From positions 3,162,001 to 3,226,000 of the forward strand of contig NZ_CP080492.1 of NCBI RefSeq assembly GCF_019464495.1: a stretch of 64,000 bases of DNA, read 5' to 3'. Within the stretch, counting starts at the first letter, position 1. Each line of letters begins with the position of its first letter. The DNA is from Leucobacter luti (GTDB lineage: Bacteria; Actinomycetota; Actinomycetes; Actinomycetales; Microbacteriaceae). The position numbers and the translations under genes are program-made. The notes below the pieces were generated by a model, which worked only from the letters and a program-made list of their open reading frames with translations, did not search any database and was not told the origin of the DNA. Shown here one piece after another: positions 34,650 through 43,564 of this stretch.

Positions 34650-36457
34650 CCACTCCGCTCACTGACACCATTGACACTCGCGGGGGCCGACGCGGATCGC
34701 TGCTCGCACGTCTCGTGCGCCGACCAGCAGGTGCGATCGCGCTCGGCGTGCTCGCCCTCATCGTGCTGGTCGGTGTGTTCGCTCCGTGGCTCTCGCCATA
34801 CGATCCGAATCTCGTTGACCTTTCCATCACGCGCGCGCTCCCGAGCGCCGAGCACTGGCTCGGGGGAGACACCACCGGCCGCGACGTCGCGAGTCGGCTC
34901 ATCTGGGGCACTCAGATCACACTGTGGGGGGCGCTCGTCGCGATCCTCACCGCGCTCGTGATCGGCGTCCCAGCAGGCCTGGCGGCTGGATACTATGGCG
35001 GCGCCACCGATCGCATCGCAACCTGGATCAGTGACGGCCTGCAGTCCATTCCCGGCATGGTGATTTTGCTGATCGTCGGTGCAAACACGGGCAACAACTT
35101 CAACATCCTGATGGTGACCGTGGGTATCTTTATGGCCCCCGGCTACTTCCGTCTGACCCGCTCGACAGTGCTGTCGGTGCGCGGCGAGGCGTATGTCGAC
35201 GCGGCGCGGGTCGCAGGCCTCTCTGATGTCCGAATCATGGGACGGCACATCATTACGCAGGTCACCGCGCCCATCGTGATCCAGTCTGCGCTCACCGCCG
35301 GAATGGCAATGGGCATGCAGGCCGGACTGCAGTTCCTCGGCATTGGCGGCGGCACCACTCCGGGGTGGGGCGCCTCAATGAATGAGGGCTTTCGGGTGAT
35401 GCGCACCGATCCCATGCTTCTGCTGTGGCCGTCGCTCGCGCTGGGCATCACGATCGCTGCGCTCGCGATACTTGGCTCGACTCTCGCCGATGTCATCAGT
35501 GTGAAGACTCCGACGCTCTCGCCTCGCGCACGAAAGAAAATCGCGGCGCAGAACGCTGAGAAGCGTCCAGCAGGCGCCACAACGACGACGACCGGCTCGA
35601 TTTCCGTCGCCGCTGTGGACTCAGCGATCCGGCTCGAGAATCTGCGCGTAAACTACGAGACCCCCGAAGGCCCCGTAGAAGTCGTGCACGGAATCACACT
35701 CGACGTTGCGCCAGGTGAGGTGCTCGGCATCGTGGGTGAATCCGGTTCGGGAAAATCGCAGACCGTCTTCTCGGTGCTCGACCTGCTCCCCAAATCGGGC
35801 TACTACACTGCCGACGCGATCTGGATCAGTGGCGAAGACGTCACCATGCTTTCCAAGCGTGACCGGGCGCAACTGCTCGGACACGAGATCGGGTACATTC
35901 CGCAAGAGCCGATGACGAATCTCGATCCGTCCTACACAATCGGGTATCAGCTCACTGAACCGCTCCGTGCCGTACACGGCATGACTCGGCCGGAGGCGCG
36001 AGAACGTGCCCTCGCCGTGCTTGCCCGTGTCGGTATCGTCGATCCTGAGCGAGTGCTCCGCAGCTACCCGCACGAGCTCTCCGGAGGAATGGCGCAGCGG
36101 GTGCTCATCGCAGGCGCAATCGCGGGCAAGCCGTCCGTGCTGGTGGCAGACGAGCCGACCACCGCCCTCGACGTTACGGTGCAGGCGGAAGTGCTTGAAC
36201 TGCTGCGAGAACTGCAACAGGAGTACCAGATGGCGCTCGTGATCGTGACCCACAACTTCGGTGTCGTCGCGGACATCTGTGATCGTGTCGTCGTGATGCG
36301 GTCCGGCTCCATTGTCGAAATCGATGATGTGGGCCCGATCTTCGCCCACGCAGAACACCCGTACACGCGTCAGCTCATCGCGGCCTCTCTCGACGGAGCC
36401 GCGAGTCGCGCGGAACTCGACGCCCACACCGCGACCACCCAGGAGGCACCCCGATGA
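34646..36457 (+). CDS. ABC importer permease-ATPase fusion (DppC-DppD)
   Basis: A 603-residue fusion. Residues about 1-285 are a DppC-type permease (LGGDTTGRDVASRLIWG; EAA loop EAYVDAARVAGLSDVRIM). A Thr-rich linker (about 300-325) joins a DppD-type ATPase with Walker A GESGSGKSQ, Q loop YIPQEPMTNLDPS, signature LSGGMAQR and Walker B VLVADEPTTALD, ending with the oligopeptide-transporter tail HAEHPYTRQL. Most Dpp/Opp systems encode the two separately; fusions are known in actinomycetes. It overlaps both neighbours by four bases. Confidence 0.92.
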   Translation: MTTPLTDTIDTRGGRRGSLLARLVRRPAGAIALGVLALIVLVGVFAPWLSPYDPNLVDLSITRALPSAEHWLGGDTTGRDVASRLIWGTQITLWGALVAILTALVIGVPAGLAAGYYGGATDRIATWISDGLQSIPGMVILLIVGANTGNNFNILMVTVGIFMAPGYFRLTRSTVLSVRGEAYVDAARVAGLSDVRIMGRHIITQVTAPIVIQSALTAGMAMGMQAGLQFLGIGGGTTPGWGASMNEGFRVMRTDPMLLLWPSLALGITIAALAILGSTLADVISVKTPTLSPRARKKIAAQNAEKRPAGATTTTTGSISVAAVDSAIRLENLRVNYETPEGPVEVVHGITLDVAPGEVLGIVGESGSGKSQTVFSVLDLLPKSGYYTADAIWISGEDVTMLSKRDRAQLLGHEIGYIPQEPMTNLDPSYTIGYQLTEPLRAVHGMTRPEARERALAVLARVGIVDPERVLRSYPHELSGGMAQRVLIAGAIAGKPSVLVADEPTTALDVTVQAEVLELLRELQQEYQMALVIVTHNFGVVADICDRVVVMRSGSIVEIDDVGPIFAHAEHPYTRQLIAASLDGAASRAELDAHTATTQEAPR

Positions 36458-37287
36458 CTGGTTTCCCGCCGTTGCTGACCGCAGAGAACGTGGTCGTCGA
36501 CTACGGCACGAGGCGCCACCCCAACCGCGTGCTGCACGAGGTCTCGCTCGACGTCGGAGCGGGGGAGTGCGTCGGCCTGGTGGGTGAGTCCGGATCGGGG
36601 AAGTCGACGCTGGGGAAGGCAATCCTCGGCCTTGTGCCCGTTGCGTCTGGCCGCATCACGTTCGACGGCCGCGACATTACGCACCTGTCGCGCACTGAGC
36701 GACGTGCGCTCGCCTCAGATATTCAAGTCGTGTTCCAGGATCCCTACGGCTCACTCAACCCGATGCTCACGATCGGGGGCATCCTCGCTGAGCCCCTCTC
36801 GACCGCCGGTGTTGACCGGGCCGCGGCGCGCCGCACGGTTTCGGAGATGCTGGAACGAGTAAACCTCCCAGCGAACGTGATCGATCGTTTCCCGAGTGAA
36901 TTCTCAGGTGGGCAGCGGCAACGGATTGCGATTGCGCGTGCGCTCGTGCGGCGGCCACGGCTCATCATTTGTGATGAGCCGGTGAGCGCGCTCGACCTCA
37001 CCACACAGTCCACGGTGCTCGATCTCCTCATCGACCTGCAGCGCGATACCGGGGTGTCCTACCTCTTCGTATCGCATGATCTCGGGGTTGTGCGGCGCAT
37101 TTGTCACCGTGTTGCGGTGCTGTATCGAGGCAATCTGGTCGAGGTTGGCGACGGTGAACGCGTGACCCGAGACCCCCAGCATCCCTACAGTCAGCGGCTC
37201 CTCGCAGCGTCTCCTGTGGCGGATCCAGCGCTCCAGGCGGGGCGACGCGAAGCTTGGCTTGCGCTGCGAGAGGAGCACTCGGGGTAA
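36454..37287 (+). CDS. ABC importer ATP-binding protein (DppF type)
   Basis: A 277-residue ATPase, second nucleotide-binding subunit of the importer. Walker A GESGSGKSTLGKA, Q loop VFQDPYGSLNP, signature FSGGQRQRIA, Walker B LIICDEPVSALD, C-terminal PQHPYSQRLLAA. Four-base overlap with the fusion gene. The helicase promoter follows within 40 bases with no clear hairpin between. Confidence 0.92.
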   Translation: MTGFPPLLTAENVVVDYGTRRHPNRVLHEVSLDVGAGECVGLVGESGSGKSTLGKAILGLVPVASGRITFDGRDITHLSRTERRALASDIQVVFQDPYGSLNPMLTIGGILAEPLSTAGVDRAAARRTVSEMLERVNLPANVIDRFPSEFSGGQRQRIAIARALVRRPRLIICDEPVSALDLTTQSTVLDLLIDLQRDTGVSYLFVSHDLGVVRRICHRVAVLYRGNLVEVGDGERVTRDPQHPYSQRLLAASPVADPALQAGRREAWLALREEHSG

Positions 37288-37318
37288 CATTGCGGTCACC
37301 ATGTGCGCTGCGGCGGGG

Positions 37319-37324
37319 TAGAAT
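37319..37324 (+). promoter_or_regulatory. -10 element for a probable leaderless helicase mRNA
   Basis: TAGAAT ends three bases before the ATGATG start. Transcription would begin at or next to the second ATG (37331), leaving no room for a ribosome-binding site, and none is visible. Confidence 0.5.
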
Positions 37325-37327
37325 ACT

Positions 37328-39442
37328 ATGATGACCTCTTCTGAGACCGCCGCGTCTAACGCCGGCGAGAACGCAACCCCCGTAGAACCCGAGGGCGAGC
37401 GCATCACCTTCGCCGAGCTGGGCCTCGCGCCTGACGTGCTCCGCGCTGTGACCGAAGTTGGCTACGAAACGCCGTCGGCCATTCAGGCCGCGACGATCCC
37501 TGTTCTGCTCGAAGGCCGCGACGTCGTCGGCCTCGCACAGACCGGAACCGGCAAAACCGCAGCCTTCGCGCTTCCTATCCTTTCCCGTATCGAGCCCGGC
37601 AAGGGCGTCCCGCAGGCCCTCGTGCTCGCACCGACTCGTGAGCTCGCGCTCCAGGTCTGCGAAGCATTCGAGAGCTACGCAGCGCACCTCCCCGGAGTGC
37701 ACCTCCTCCCCATCTACGGTGGTCAGGCCTACGGCCAGCAGCTTTCCGCGCTGCGCCGTGGCGTTGACATCGTGGTGGGCACCCCAGGCCGCATCATGGA
37801 CCACCTCAAGCGCGGCTCGCTTGACCTGACGCAGATCAAGTACCTTGTGCTTGATGAAGCTGATGAGATGCTCAAGATGGGCTTCGCCGAGGACGTAGAG
37901 ACGATCCTCGCCGACACCCCGACCGACAAGCAGGTCGCCCTCTTTTCCGCAACGATGCCGGCACAGATCCGGCGAATCTCGCAGAAGCACCTGCGCGATC
38001 CGCAGGAAATCAAGATTGCTGGCAAGACGCAGACGAGTTCGACGATCACGCAGCGTTACAACGTGGTCTCCTACACGCAGAAGCTCGATGCGCTCACCCG
38101 TATCCTCGAGGTCGAGCCGTTTGATGGCCTGATCGTCTTCACGCGTACCCGAGGCGATTCCGAGCAGGTCGCTGAGAAGCTCCGCGCTCGCGGATACTCG
38201 GCAGCTGCCATTAACGGCGACATCGCGCAGAACATGCGCGAGCGCACCGTTCAGGCATTGAAAGACGGCACGCTGGACATCCTGGTCGCCACTGACGTTG
38301 CGGCCCGTGGCCTCGATGTTGAGCGCATCAGCCACGTCATCAACTATGACTTGCCGATCGACACCGAGTCGTACGTGCACCGCATCGGCCGCACGGGCCG
38401 CGCGGGTCGTAAGGGCGACGCGATTAGCTTCGTGACGCCGCGCGAACGTCGTCTGCTTACGGCGATCGAGAAGGCAACAAAGCAGCCGCTCACGCAGATG
38501 CCGCTTCCCGGGGTCGACGAGGTCAACGCGACTCGTCTGTCCCGCTTCGATGATGCGATTACCACCGCGCTGGGGGAGACCGCCCGCGTCGATCGTTTCC
38601 GCGACATCATTGCTCACTACGTGCGCAACCACGATGTGCCCGAGACGGACGTTGCTGCGGCACTTGCCGTAGTCGCGCAGGGGGACACCCCACTGCTGCT
38701 CACCGAAGACGACGACCGCAAGTTCGAGCGCGATCGCAAGCAGGCTCGTGCCTTCCTCGAAGAGGATCCGCGCGGCGGCCGTGATCGTCCGGCACGTGAG
38801 GATCGCGGACCGCGCGAGCGTCGCAGCGATCTCAAGATGTACCGCATCGAGGTTGGCCACCGCCAGAAGATCAACCCCGGCCAGATCATTGGCGCCATCG
38901 CCAATGAGGGTGGGCTGACTCGCGACGATTTCGGTCGCATCCAGGTGCGCGACGACTTCTCGCTGGTTGAGCTCCCGGCGCAGCTTCCTGGCGGGGCCCT
39001 CGACAAGCTCTCGCAGACGCGGATCGGCGGCAAGCTGATCGAGCTCACTGAGGATCGTGGTGGCTCCGGCTCACGCGGTGGCTCCAGCTATGACCGCGGC
39101 GGCGATCGTGGCGGCGACCGCGGAGGCCGTGGCGGTTATGACCGCGGTGGCGATCGTGGTGGCCGTGGCGGCTATGACCGCGGCGGCGATCGTGGTGGCC
39201 GTGGTGGCTACAGCAACGACCGCGGCGGCAACGATCGCGGTGGCTATGGCGGAGACCGCGGTGGCGATCGTGGTGGCCGTGGCGGCTACGGCAACGATCG
39301 CGGCGGCAGCTCCTACGGCAACGACCGTGGCAATGGCGGAGGGTTCTCCGGCGGCCGTAGCAACGGTGGCGGATTCTCGGGCGGCAATAGCCGTGATGAG
39401 GGCCCGAACCGTTCGGACGGCAAGCGCAAGCCCCGCTGGTAA
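37328..39442 (+). CDS. deaD: DEAD-box RNA helicase with DbpA-type domain and RGG tail
   Basis: A 704-residue cytoplasmic RNA helicase. All core motifs are present: [11 protein letters not shown] (Q), [11 protein letters not shown] (I), PTRELALQV (Ia), TPGR (Ib), DEADEM (II), FSATMP (III), [10 protein letters not shown] (V) and [10 protein letters not shown] (VI). A DbpA/CsdA-type RNA-binding domain lies near residues 500-575 ([20 protein letters not shown]), and the last 120 residues are [20 protein letters not shown] repeats. Proteins of this type remodel ribosome precursors and structured mRNAs, often in the cold. No Shine-Dalgarno precedes the start. The Gly-rich tail is encoded by a GC-rich repeat of about 300 bases. 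Confidence 0.95.
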   Translation: MMTSSETAASNAGENATPVEPEGERITFAELGLAPDVLRAVTEVGYETPSAIQAATIPVLLEGRDVVGLAQTGTGKTAAFALPILSRIEPGKGVPQALVLAPTRELALQVCEAFESYAAHLPGVHLLPIYGGQAYGQQLSALRRGVDIVVGTPGRIMDHLKRGSLDLTQIKYLVLDEADEMLKMGFAEDVETILADTPTDKQVALFSATMPAQIRRISQKHLRDPQEIKIAGKTQTSSTITQRYNVVSYTQKLDALTRILEVEPFDGLIVFTRTRGDSEQVAEKLRARGYSAAAINGDIAQNMRERTVQALKDGTLDILVATDVAARGLDVERISHVINYDLPIDTESYVHRIGRTGRAGRKGDAISFVTPRERRLLTAIEKATKQPLTQMPLPGVDEVNATRLSRFDDAITTALGETARVDRFRDIIAHYVRNHDVPETDVAAALAVVAQGDTPLLLTEDDDRKFERDRKQARAFLEEDPRGGRDRPAREDRGPRERRSDLKMYRIEVGHRQKINPGQIIGAIANEGGLTRDDFGRIQVRDDFSLVELPAQLPGGALDKLSQTRIGGKLIELTEDRGGSGSRGGSSYDRGGDRGGDRGGRGGYDRGGDRGGRGGYDRGGDRGGRGGYSNDRGGNDRGGYGGDRGGDRGGRGGYGNDRGGSSYGNDRGNGGGFSGGRSNGGGFSGGNSRDEGPNRSDGKRKPRW

Positions 39443-39459
39443 CAGCCCGCATGATCTGA

Positions 39460-39495
39460 CTGCACCCTTCGCCCTCGGGCGGAGGGTGCAGTTTT
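39460..39495 (+). terminator. Terminator of the helicase gene
   Basis: CTGCACCCTTCGCCC pairs with GGGCGGAGGGTGCAG (one G-U pair) and is followed by TTTTGT. It begins 17 bases after the stop. Confidence 0.92.
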
Positions 39496-39498
39496 GTG

Positions 39499-40581
39499 TC
39501 ACTCGGGGAGCGCGCCAAGCACGCGCGCAGCGTCTGCGCCGAACCGTCGCGTCGGCCGCGTCTGCGCCGGGATCCTCACCCCGAACGCTCGCAGCCTGCG
39601 AGCGAAGAGCGCTCCGGTGCCAACATGTGCGGCGCCCCAGCGCACCCCGCGTCGCCCAGTCGTCGCAGTGACCCAGTCCTGTCGGAGCTTCTCTCGATAC
39701 ACCACCTGCTCCGCGCTCTGGCCACCGCGCAACCGGGAGTCGGTGTACTTGACTTTGCCGTCGCACTCACCGAAGAACGGCTGGTTCAGCAACCAGAAGT
39801 CAAGGAAGTACGAGCTGCCGCGCTCCGAGCGGACCGGATGCTGGGGCTCGACATCGATGCCGTTCTGGAGGAAGCGGAGCCTGCTCACCGTTTCGAGCGG
39901 GGAGTCTGCTCGCGGGTCTGCGAGTGCCACGAGCGCCCGTGCGCGGCCGACCCCGCGGCTTCCCGCCAGCGGAGTGATTCGCGTGAGCATCTGCGCCCGC
40001 CACTCGCTCCAGCTCTCGAAATCCACCTGTGTGCCAACGCGCACGGTTTCGTGCAGGTACTGATCCGCGCAGCTGAGGGCGAGCTCAAACGGTTCGCTTC
40101 GTGCGAGGTCGATCAGCGTACGCTCGGCCGAGGTGACGCGGAGCCCACCGAGCTCCACGATGTCCGCGTGCGGGACCGTCCCGTGAGCGTAGCGCACGCC
40201 TGCGGTTCGAGAGCTCCGGTGGCCAGGCGGAACGGTCTGGTGCGTGGTGAGCGGGTCGACCCGCTGACTCGCCGCACCGCCGACGGTGCGGAGCCAGTTC
40301 GACCACACGGGGAAGCCATGCACGGTAGCTGCAGATCGGTGACTCAACAGGGGTGTCCTGCGCGCGTCCTGATGGGTGACCAGCATCACAGCGTGCTGTT
40401 TGACGCTGTCGGAAGCGTGTTCCAGCGCCTTCGGATCGATGTACCAGCCCTGGCGCAGTCGCAGCAGGGAGCCGGATGCGACACGTTGCCTGAGGCTGAA
40501 TGCTGTGTGCCCTGCGCGTCTCAGCTCACGCGTGGGAATACAGAGTGCGCGTGCTTGAGCGTCGGTATCGTGCGCGGCCAT
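39499..40581 (-). CDS. AbiEi-like winged-helix protein with Vsr/DUF559-like nuclease motif
   Basis: A 360-residue protein of a type common but uncharacterised in actinomycetes. The N-terminal segment (about 10-55: LRRAGHTAFSLRQRVASGSL, then GWYID) resembles the winged helix of AbiEi antitoxins. The C-terminal part resembles a Vsr-like PD-(D/E)XK fold: SPLETVSRLRF with E230, D261 in FLDFWLL, and E272-x-D274-G-K276 in GECDGKVKY. No partner toxin gene is adjacent. It is convergent with the helicase. The start at 40581 is chosen because family similarity begins there; the frame is open another 34 codons upstream. Function unknown. Confidence 0.75.
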   Translation of the reverse strand: MAAHDTDAQARALCIPTRELRRAGHTAFSLRQRVASGSLLRLRQGWYIDPKALEHASDSVKQHAVMLVTHQDARRTPLLSHRSAATVHGFPVWSNWLRTVGGAASQRVDPLTTHQTVPPGHRSSRTAGVRYAHGTVPHADIVELGGLRVTSAERTLIDLARSEPFELALSCADQYLHETVRVGTQVDFESWSEWRAQMLTRITPLAGSRGVGRARALVALADPRADSPLETVSRLRFLQNGIDVEPQHPVRSERGSSYFLDFWLLNQPFFGECDGKVKYTDSRLRGGQSAEQVVYREKLRQDWVTATTGRRGVRWGAAHVGTGALFARRLRAFGVRIPAQTRPTRRFGADAARVLGALPE

Positions 40582-40686
40582 GATCCCAGATTCACGCAGA
40601 TCCTGCTGGAATAGGGGCCTTCGCGGAATCTGGGGATAACTCTCGCGAGCGTGCCATCCGCTGGATGCGGCGCCCGAACGCAACAG

Positions 40687-40765
40687 TGACCCTCGAGTGA
40701 ACAGCTGACCCCCGAATGAAGCGGAATTCGCTTATATTGAGGGTCAGCTGTTCACTCGAGGGTCA
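40687..40765. terminator. Long 25-base inverted repeat downstream of the aldehyde dehydrogenase
   Basis: Arms 40687-40711 and 40741-40765 are perfect complements (each contains the core CTCGAGTGAACAGCTGAC or its complement) around a 29-base spacer that holds an inner AAGCG/CGCTT stem. It lies 53 bases after the minus-strand stop, so termination is its likely role, but the arms are unusually long. Confidence 0.7.
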
Positions 40766-40818
40766 GTTCTGGCGCGGCCTGGGGTGCGGCCTGGCGCGCA
40801 GCCTGGACGCGCCCCGCG

Positions 40819-42231
40819 CTAGCCGCTGATGACGTGCGGCTCGGCGACGGCCTTGAGCCCTTCGACGCCGAATTCACGCCCGTACCCGGAATGCTTGGCA
40901 CCGCCGAACGGGATCATCGGGTGAAGCCCACCGTGCGAGTTGATCCACGTGGTGCCGGCCTGCAACCGAGCGGCAACGGCGAGCGCCTGGGAACGGTCAC
41001 TCGACCACACCGACGAGCCGAGGCCGACCTCGAGCTCATTCGCGAGGCGCACGGCCTCGTCAAGGTCGGTGTAGCGAATGATCGGCAGCGCTGGTCCGAA
41101 CTGCTCTTCCAGCACGAGCTCCTGGTGCGGATCGATGTCCGCAATCAACGTCGTCGGATAGAAATTCCCGACGGCCTCTCGGTCGGGATTGCCGCCGAAC
41201 ACGACGCGTGCGCCGGACGCCTTCGCGGACTCGACGAGCTTGTCAACCACATCGAATTGGGCGCGGTTCTGCAGCGGCCCGAGCACGTTCTGCTCGTCGA
41301 GCCCGACGCCCATGGGGACCCCTGCTGCAACTTTCGCGAGCTCGTCCACGACCGCGTCGTAAATCGAATCGTGCACATAGAGCCGCTTGAGCGCGGCGCA
41401 GGTTTGCCCGGTGTTGATGAACGCGCCCCAGAACAGATCCTCGGCAATCGCTGCCGGATCTGCGTCAGGAAGCACGATCCCGGCGTCGTTGCCGCCGAGC
41501 TCGAGCGTGAGCCGCGTAATGTTGGGTGCGGATGCCTCGATGATGCGCTTGCCGACCGGCGTCGAACCGGTGAACATGATCTTGCCGATCTTCGGGCTGC
41601 GCGTCAGCGCGTCACCAATGGTGCTACCGGGGCCAGGGACGATGTTGAGCACGCCCTCCGGGAGCACCTGGTTCATCACGGTGATGAGCGCGAGCACGGA
41701 GAGCGTGGTGGTCTCTGCTGGTTTCATGACGACTGTGTTGCCCATGCGCAGGGCAGGAACGATCTGCCAGATCGAGATCATCATCGGCCAGTTCCACGGC
41801 GAGATTGCTCCGACGACACCGATGGGGCGGTAGTGCATCTCGGCGTAGCCCGAGTCGTCGTCCACGAGCACTTCGACCGGCATCGGAGTGTCGGCTGGGG
41901 TGCGGGTCCACGCGACGCAGCCCCCGACTTCGAAGCGGGCGTTCGGCCCGTTGAGCGGCTTGCCCTGCTCGCGCGAGAGCAGCTCGGCGAGCGCCTCAGC
42001 TGAGGCTTCGATCGCGTCGGCCGCCTTGTGGAGGTATGCGCTCCGCTCGGCATCAGGCAGCGCTGCCCACGCCACCTGCGCAGCTGCGGCCTTGTCGATC
42101 GCCGCGTTGAGGGCGGCGACGTCCTGCACCGGGGCGGTGCCGATGAGCTCGCCCGTTGCCGGGTCGAACACGTCTTGCGTGTTGCCACTCTTCGGTGTGA
42201 TCGCCGCAAGCAGGCTTTCGTAGGTTTCCAT
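40819..42231 (-). CDS. Aldehyde dehydrogenase family protein
   Basis: A 470-residue NAD(P)-dependent aldehyde dehydrogenase. Catalytic Glu is in TLELGGNDAGIV, Cys in NTGQTCAALKRLYV, and the fold signatures SPWNWPMMISIWQIVPAL and PFGGAKHSGYGREFG are present. GGAGG precedes the ATG at 42231. It follows the exporter gene by 121 bases on the same strand and may be the last gene of the operon starting with the Zn-alcohol dehydrogenase, oxidising the aldehydes that enzyme would make. Substrate unknown. Confidence 0.88.
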   Translation of the reverse strand: METYESLLAAITPKSGNTQDVFDPATGELIGTAPVQDVAALNAAIDKAAAAQVAWAALPDAERSAYLHKAADAIEASAEALAELLSREQGKPLNGPNARFEVGGCVAWTRTPADTPMPVEVLVDDDSGYAEMHYRPIGVVGAISPWNWPMMISIWQIVPALRMGNTVVMKPAETTTLSVLALITVMNQVLPEGVLNIVPGPGSTIGDALTRSPKIGKIMFTGSTPVGKRIIEASAPNITRLTLELGGNDAGIVLPDADPAAIAEDLFWGAFINTGQTCAALKRLYVHDSIYDAVVDELAKVAAGVPMGVGLDEQNVLGPLQNRAQFDVVDKLVESAKASGARVVFGGNPDREAVGNFYPTTLIADIDPHQELVLEEQFGPALPIIRYTDLDEAVRLANELEVGLGSSVWSSDRSQALAVAARLQAGTTWINSHGGLHPMIPFGGAKHSGYGREFGVEGLKAVAEPHVISG

Positions 42232-42352
42232 GGATCCTCCACTTCGAGTCCGGTCAGTAGTTTCAGCGTAAGTGGTCACCACAGCTCTTGGCTTGTCTGC
42301 TGCGGTAGCCCGGTTGTGTTTGCGCGACCAGAAGTCCTGATCATGCGACGCC

Positions 42353-43564
42353 TCAAGCATCATTGCGGGGCGCGAGGCGGCGGATCACGAGAACTGCGAC
42401 CGTTGCCGCTGCGCCGGACCCAACGGCGATGGTCGACACCATCGTGATTGCAGAGGTGCCGGCGAGCGCCGAGACCACTGGTGCCGCAACGGCCCCTGCC
42501 GTGAACATCGCCATGCCGAGCAGCGCGGACGCGGTCCCGGCACGCGTGCCGTGTCCGCCGAGCGCCAGCGTCGTTCCATTCGGGCCGCCGAGCCCGTTCG
42601 CTCCCAGGAACAGGGCGAGCAGCACAATCACGACGATGGCCGGTGCGCCAGCAAGCGTCGCGCCGAGCAGCACGACTGCGGCGGTTGCTCCGGCGAGCTG
42701 CCCGACCAGGTACATTCGTGTCGTGCCCATGCGAGCGACAAACAGCCTGCTCAGTTGTGCGCCCCCGAGCTGCGCGAGTGCATTCGTGGCGAACACCACG
42801 CTGAACAATTGTGGGGACAGCCCGAACTGGTCCTGCAACACGAAACTCGACATTGACAGGTACGAGAAGAAGGCAGCCCCACCCAGGCACGCCGCAATCA
42901 TGAGCGCGACAAACAGCGGATCGCGGAGGATAACGCTGATGTGGGATGCCGTGGTGCCGAGCACGCTCCCTGCGTGTCTGCCATCGGTCAGAGTTTCGCG
43001 CAGCCCGAATTGCGCGACGAACACGAGCACGGTGCCGATTCCCGCGAGCACGAGGAAGATGCCTCGCCAGTCCATCACGCGCGCGAGCTGACCGCCGATC
43101 ACTGGCGCAATGATCGGCGTGAGCGAGGTCACGAGTGCGAGCAACGAGAGCATGCGGGAGAGCTGGATGCCTGAGAACAGGTCGCGCGCGACCGCCATAC
43201 TGATCACCACGCCGGCAGAGCCTGCAAGCCCCTGCAGGAATCGCGCACCGAGCAGCACTTCGATGGTGGGCGAGACGGCGCAGACAGCTGAGAGGAGAGC
43301 GAACAGGATTACCCCGATCACAAGCGGGCGTTTCCGCCCGAAGCGATCCGAGAGGGGACCTGCAATGAGCTGCCCCAGCCCCAGGCCGATCATGCACACG
43401 GACATGGTGGCCTGCGCGAGTGCGTCAGAGGTGTCGAGTGTGCGGGCGAGCTGGGGGAGCTGCGGGAGATACAGATCCATCGAGAGCGGGCCGAACGCTT
43501 CTAACGCTCCGAGCACCAGGGTGATGCGCAGGAGTCCCATGGGGCGAGCAGGTGTCCCCGTCAT
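42353..43564 (-). CDS. MFS efflux transporter, Bcr/CflA type
   Basis: A 403-residue 12-helix drug/metabolite exporter: LGALEAFGPLSMDLYLPQLP in helix 1, GQLIAGPLSDRFGRKRPL, and the motif LLGARFLQGLAGSAGVV typical of the DHA1 Bcr/CflA group. The ATG overlaps the stop of the upstream hydrolase gene (ATGA), so it is translationally coupled to it. It probably exports the substrate or a toxic intermediate of the surrounding catabolic genes. Confidence 0.9.
   Translation of the reverse strand: MTGTPARPMGLLRITLVLGALEAFGPLSMDLYLPQLPQLARTLDTSDALAQATMSVCMIGLGLGQLIAGPLSDRFGRKRPLVIGVILFALLSAVCAVSPTIEVLLGARFLQGLAGSAGVVISMAVARDLFSGIQLSRMLSLLALVTSLTPIIAPVIGGQLARVMDWRGIFLVLAGIGTVLVFVAQFGLRETLTDGRHAGSVLGTTASHISVILRDPLFVALMIAACLGGAAFFSYLSMSSFVLQDQFGLSPQLFSVVFATNALAQLGGAQLSRLFVARMGTTRMYLVGQLAGATAAVVLLGATLAGAPAIVVIVLLALFLGANGLGGPNGTTLALGGHGTRAGTASALLGMAMFTAGAVAAPVVSALAGTSAITMVSTIAVGSGAAATVAVLVIRRLAPRNDA

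Noticed and set aside
37028..38860. A 610-codon open frame antisense to the helicase gene
   Set aside because: It is a GC-rich shadow of the helicase: no ribosome site, no family motifs, Asp/Arg/Val-rich composition typical of an antisense frame.
19352..40714. A 16-base identity (GAACAGCTGACCCCCG) at 19352-19367 and 40699-40714
   Set aside because: About one such match is expected by chance in a window of this size, and the surroundings differ.
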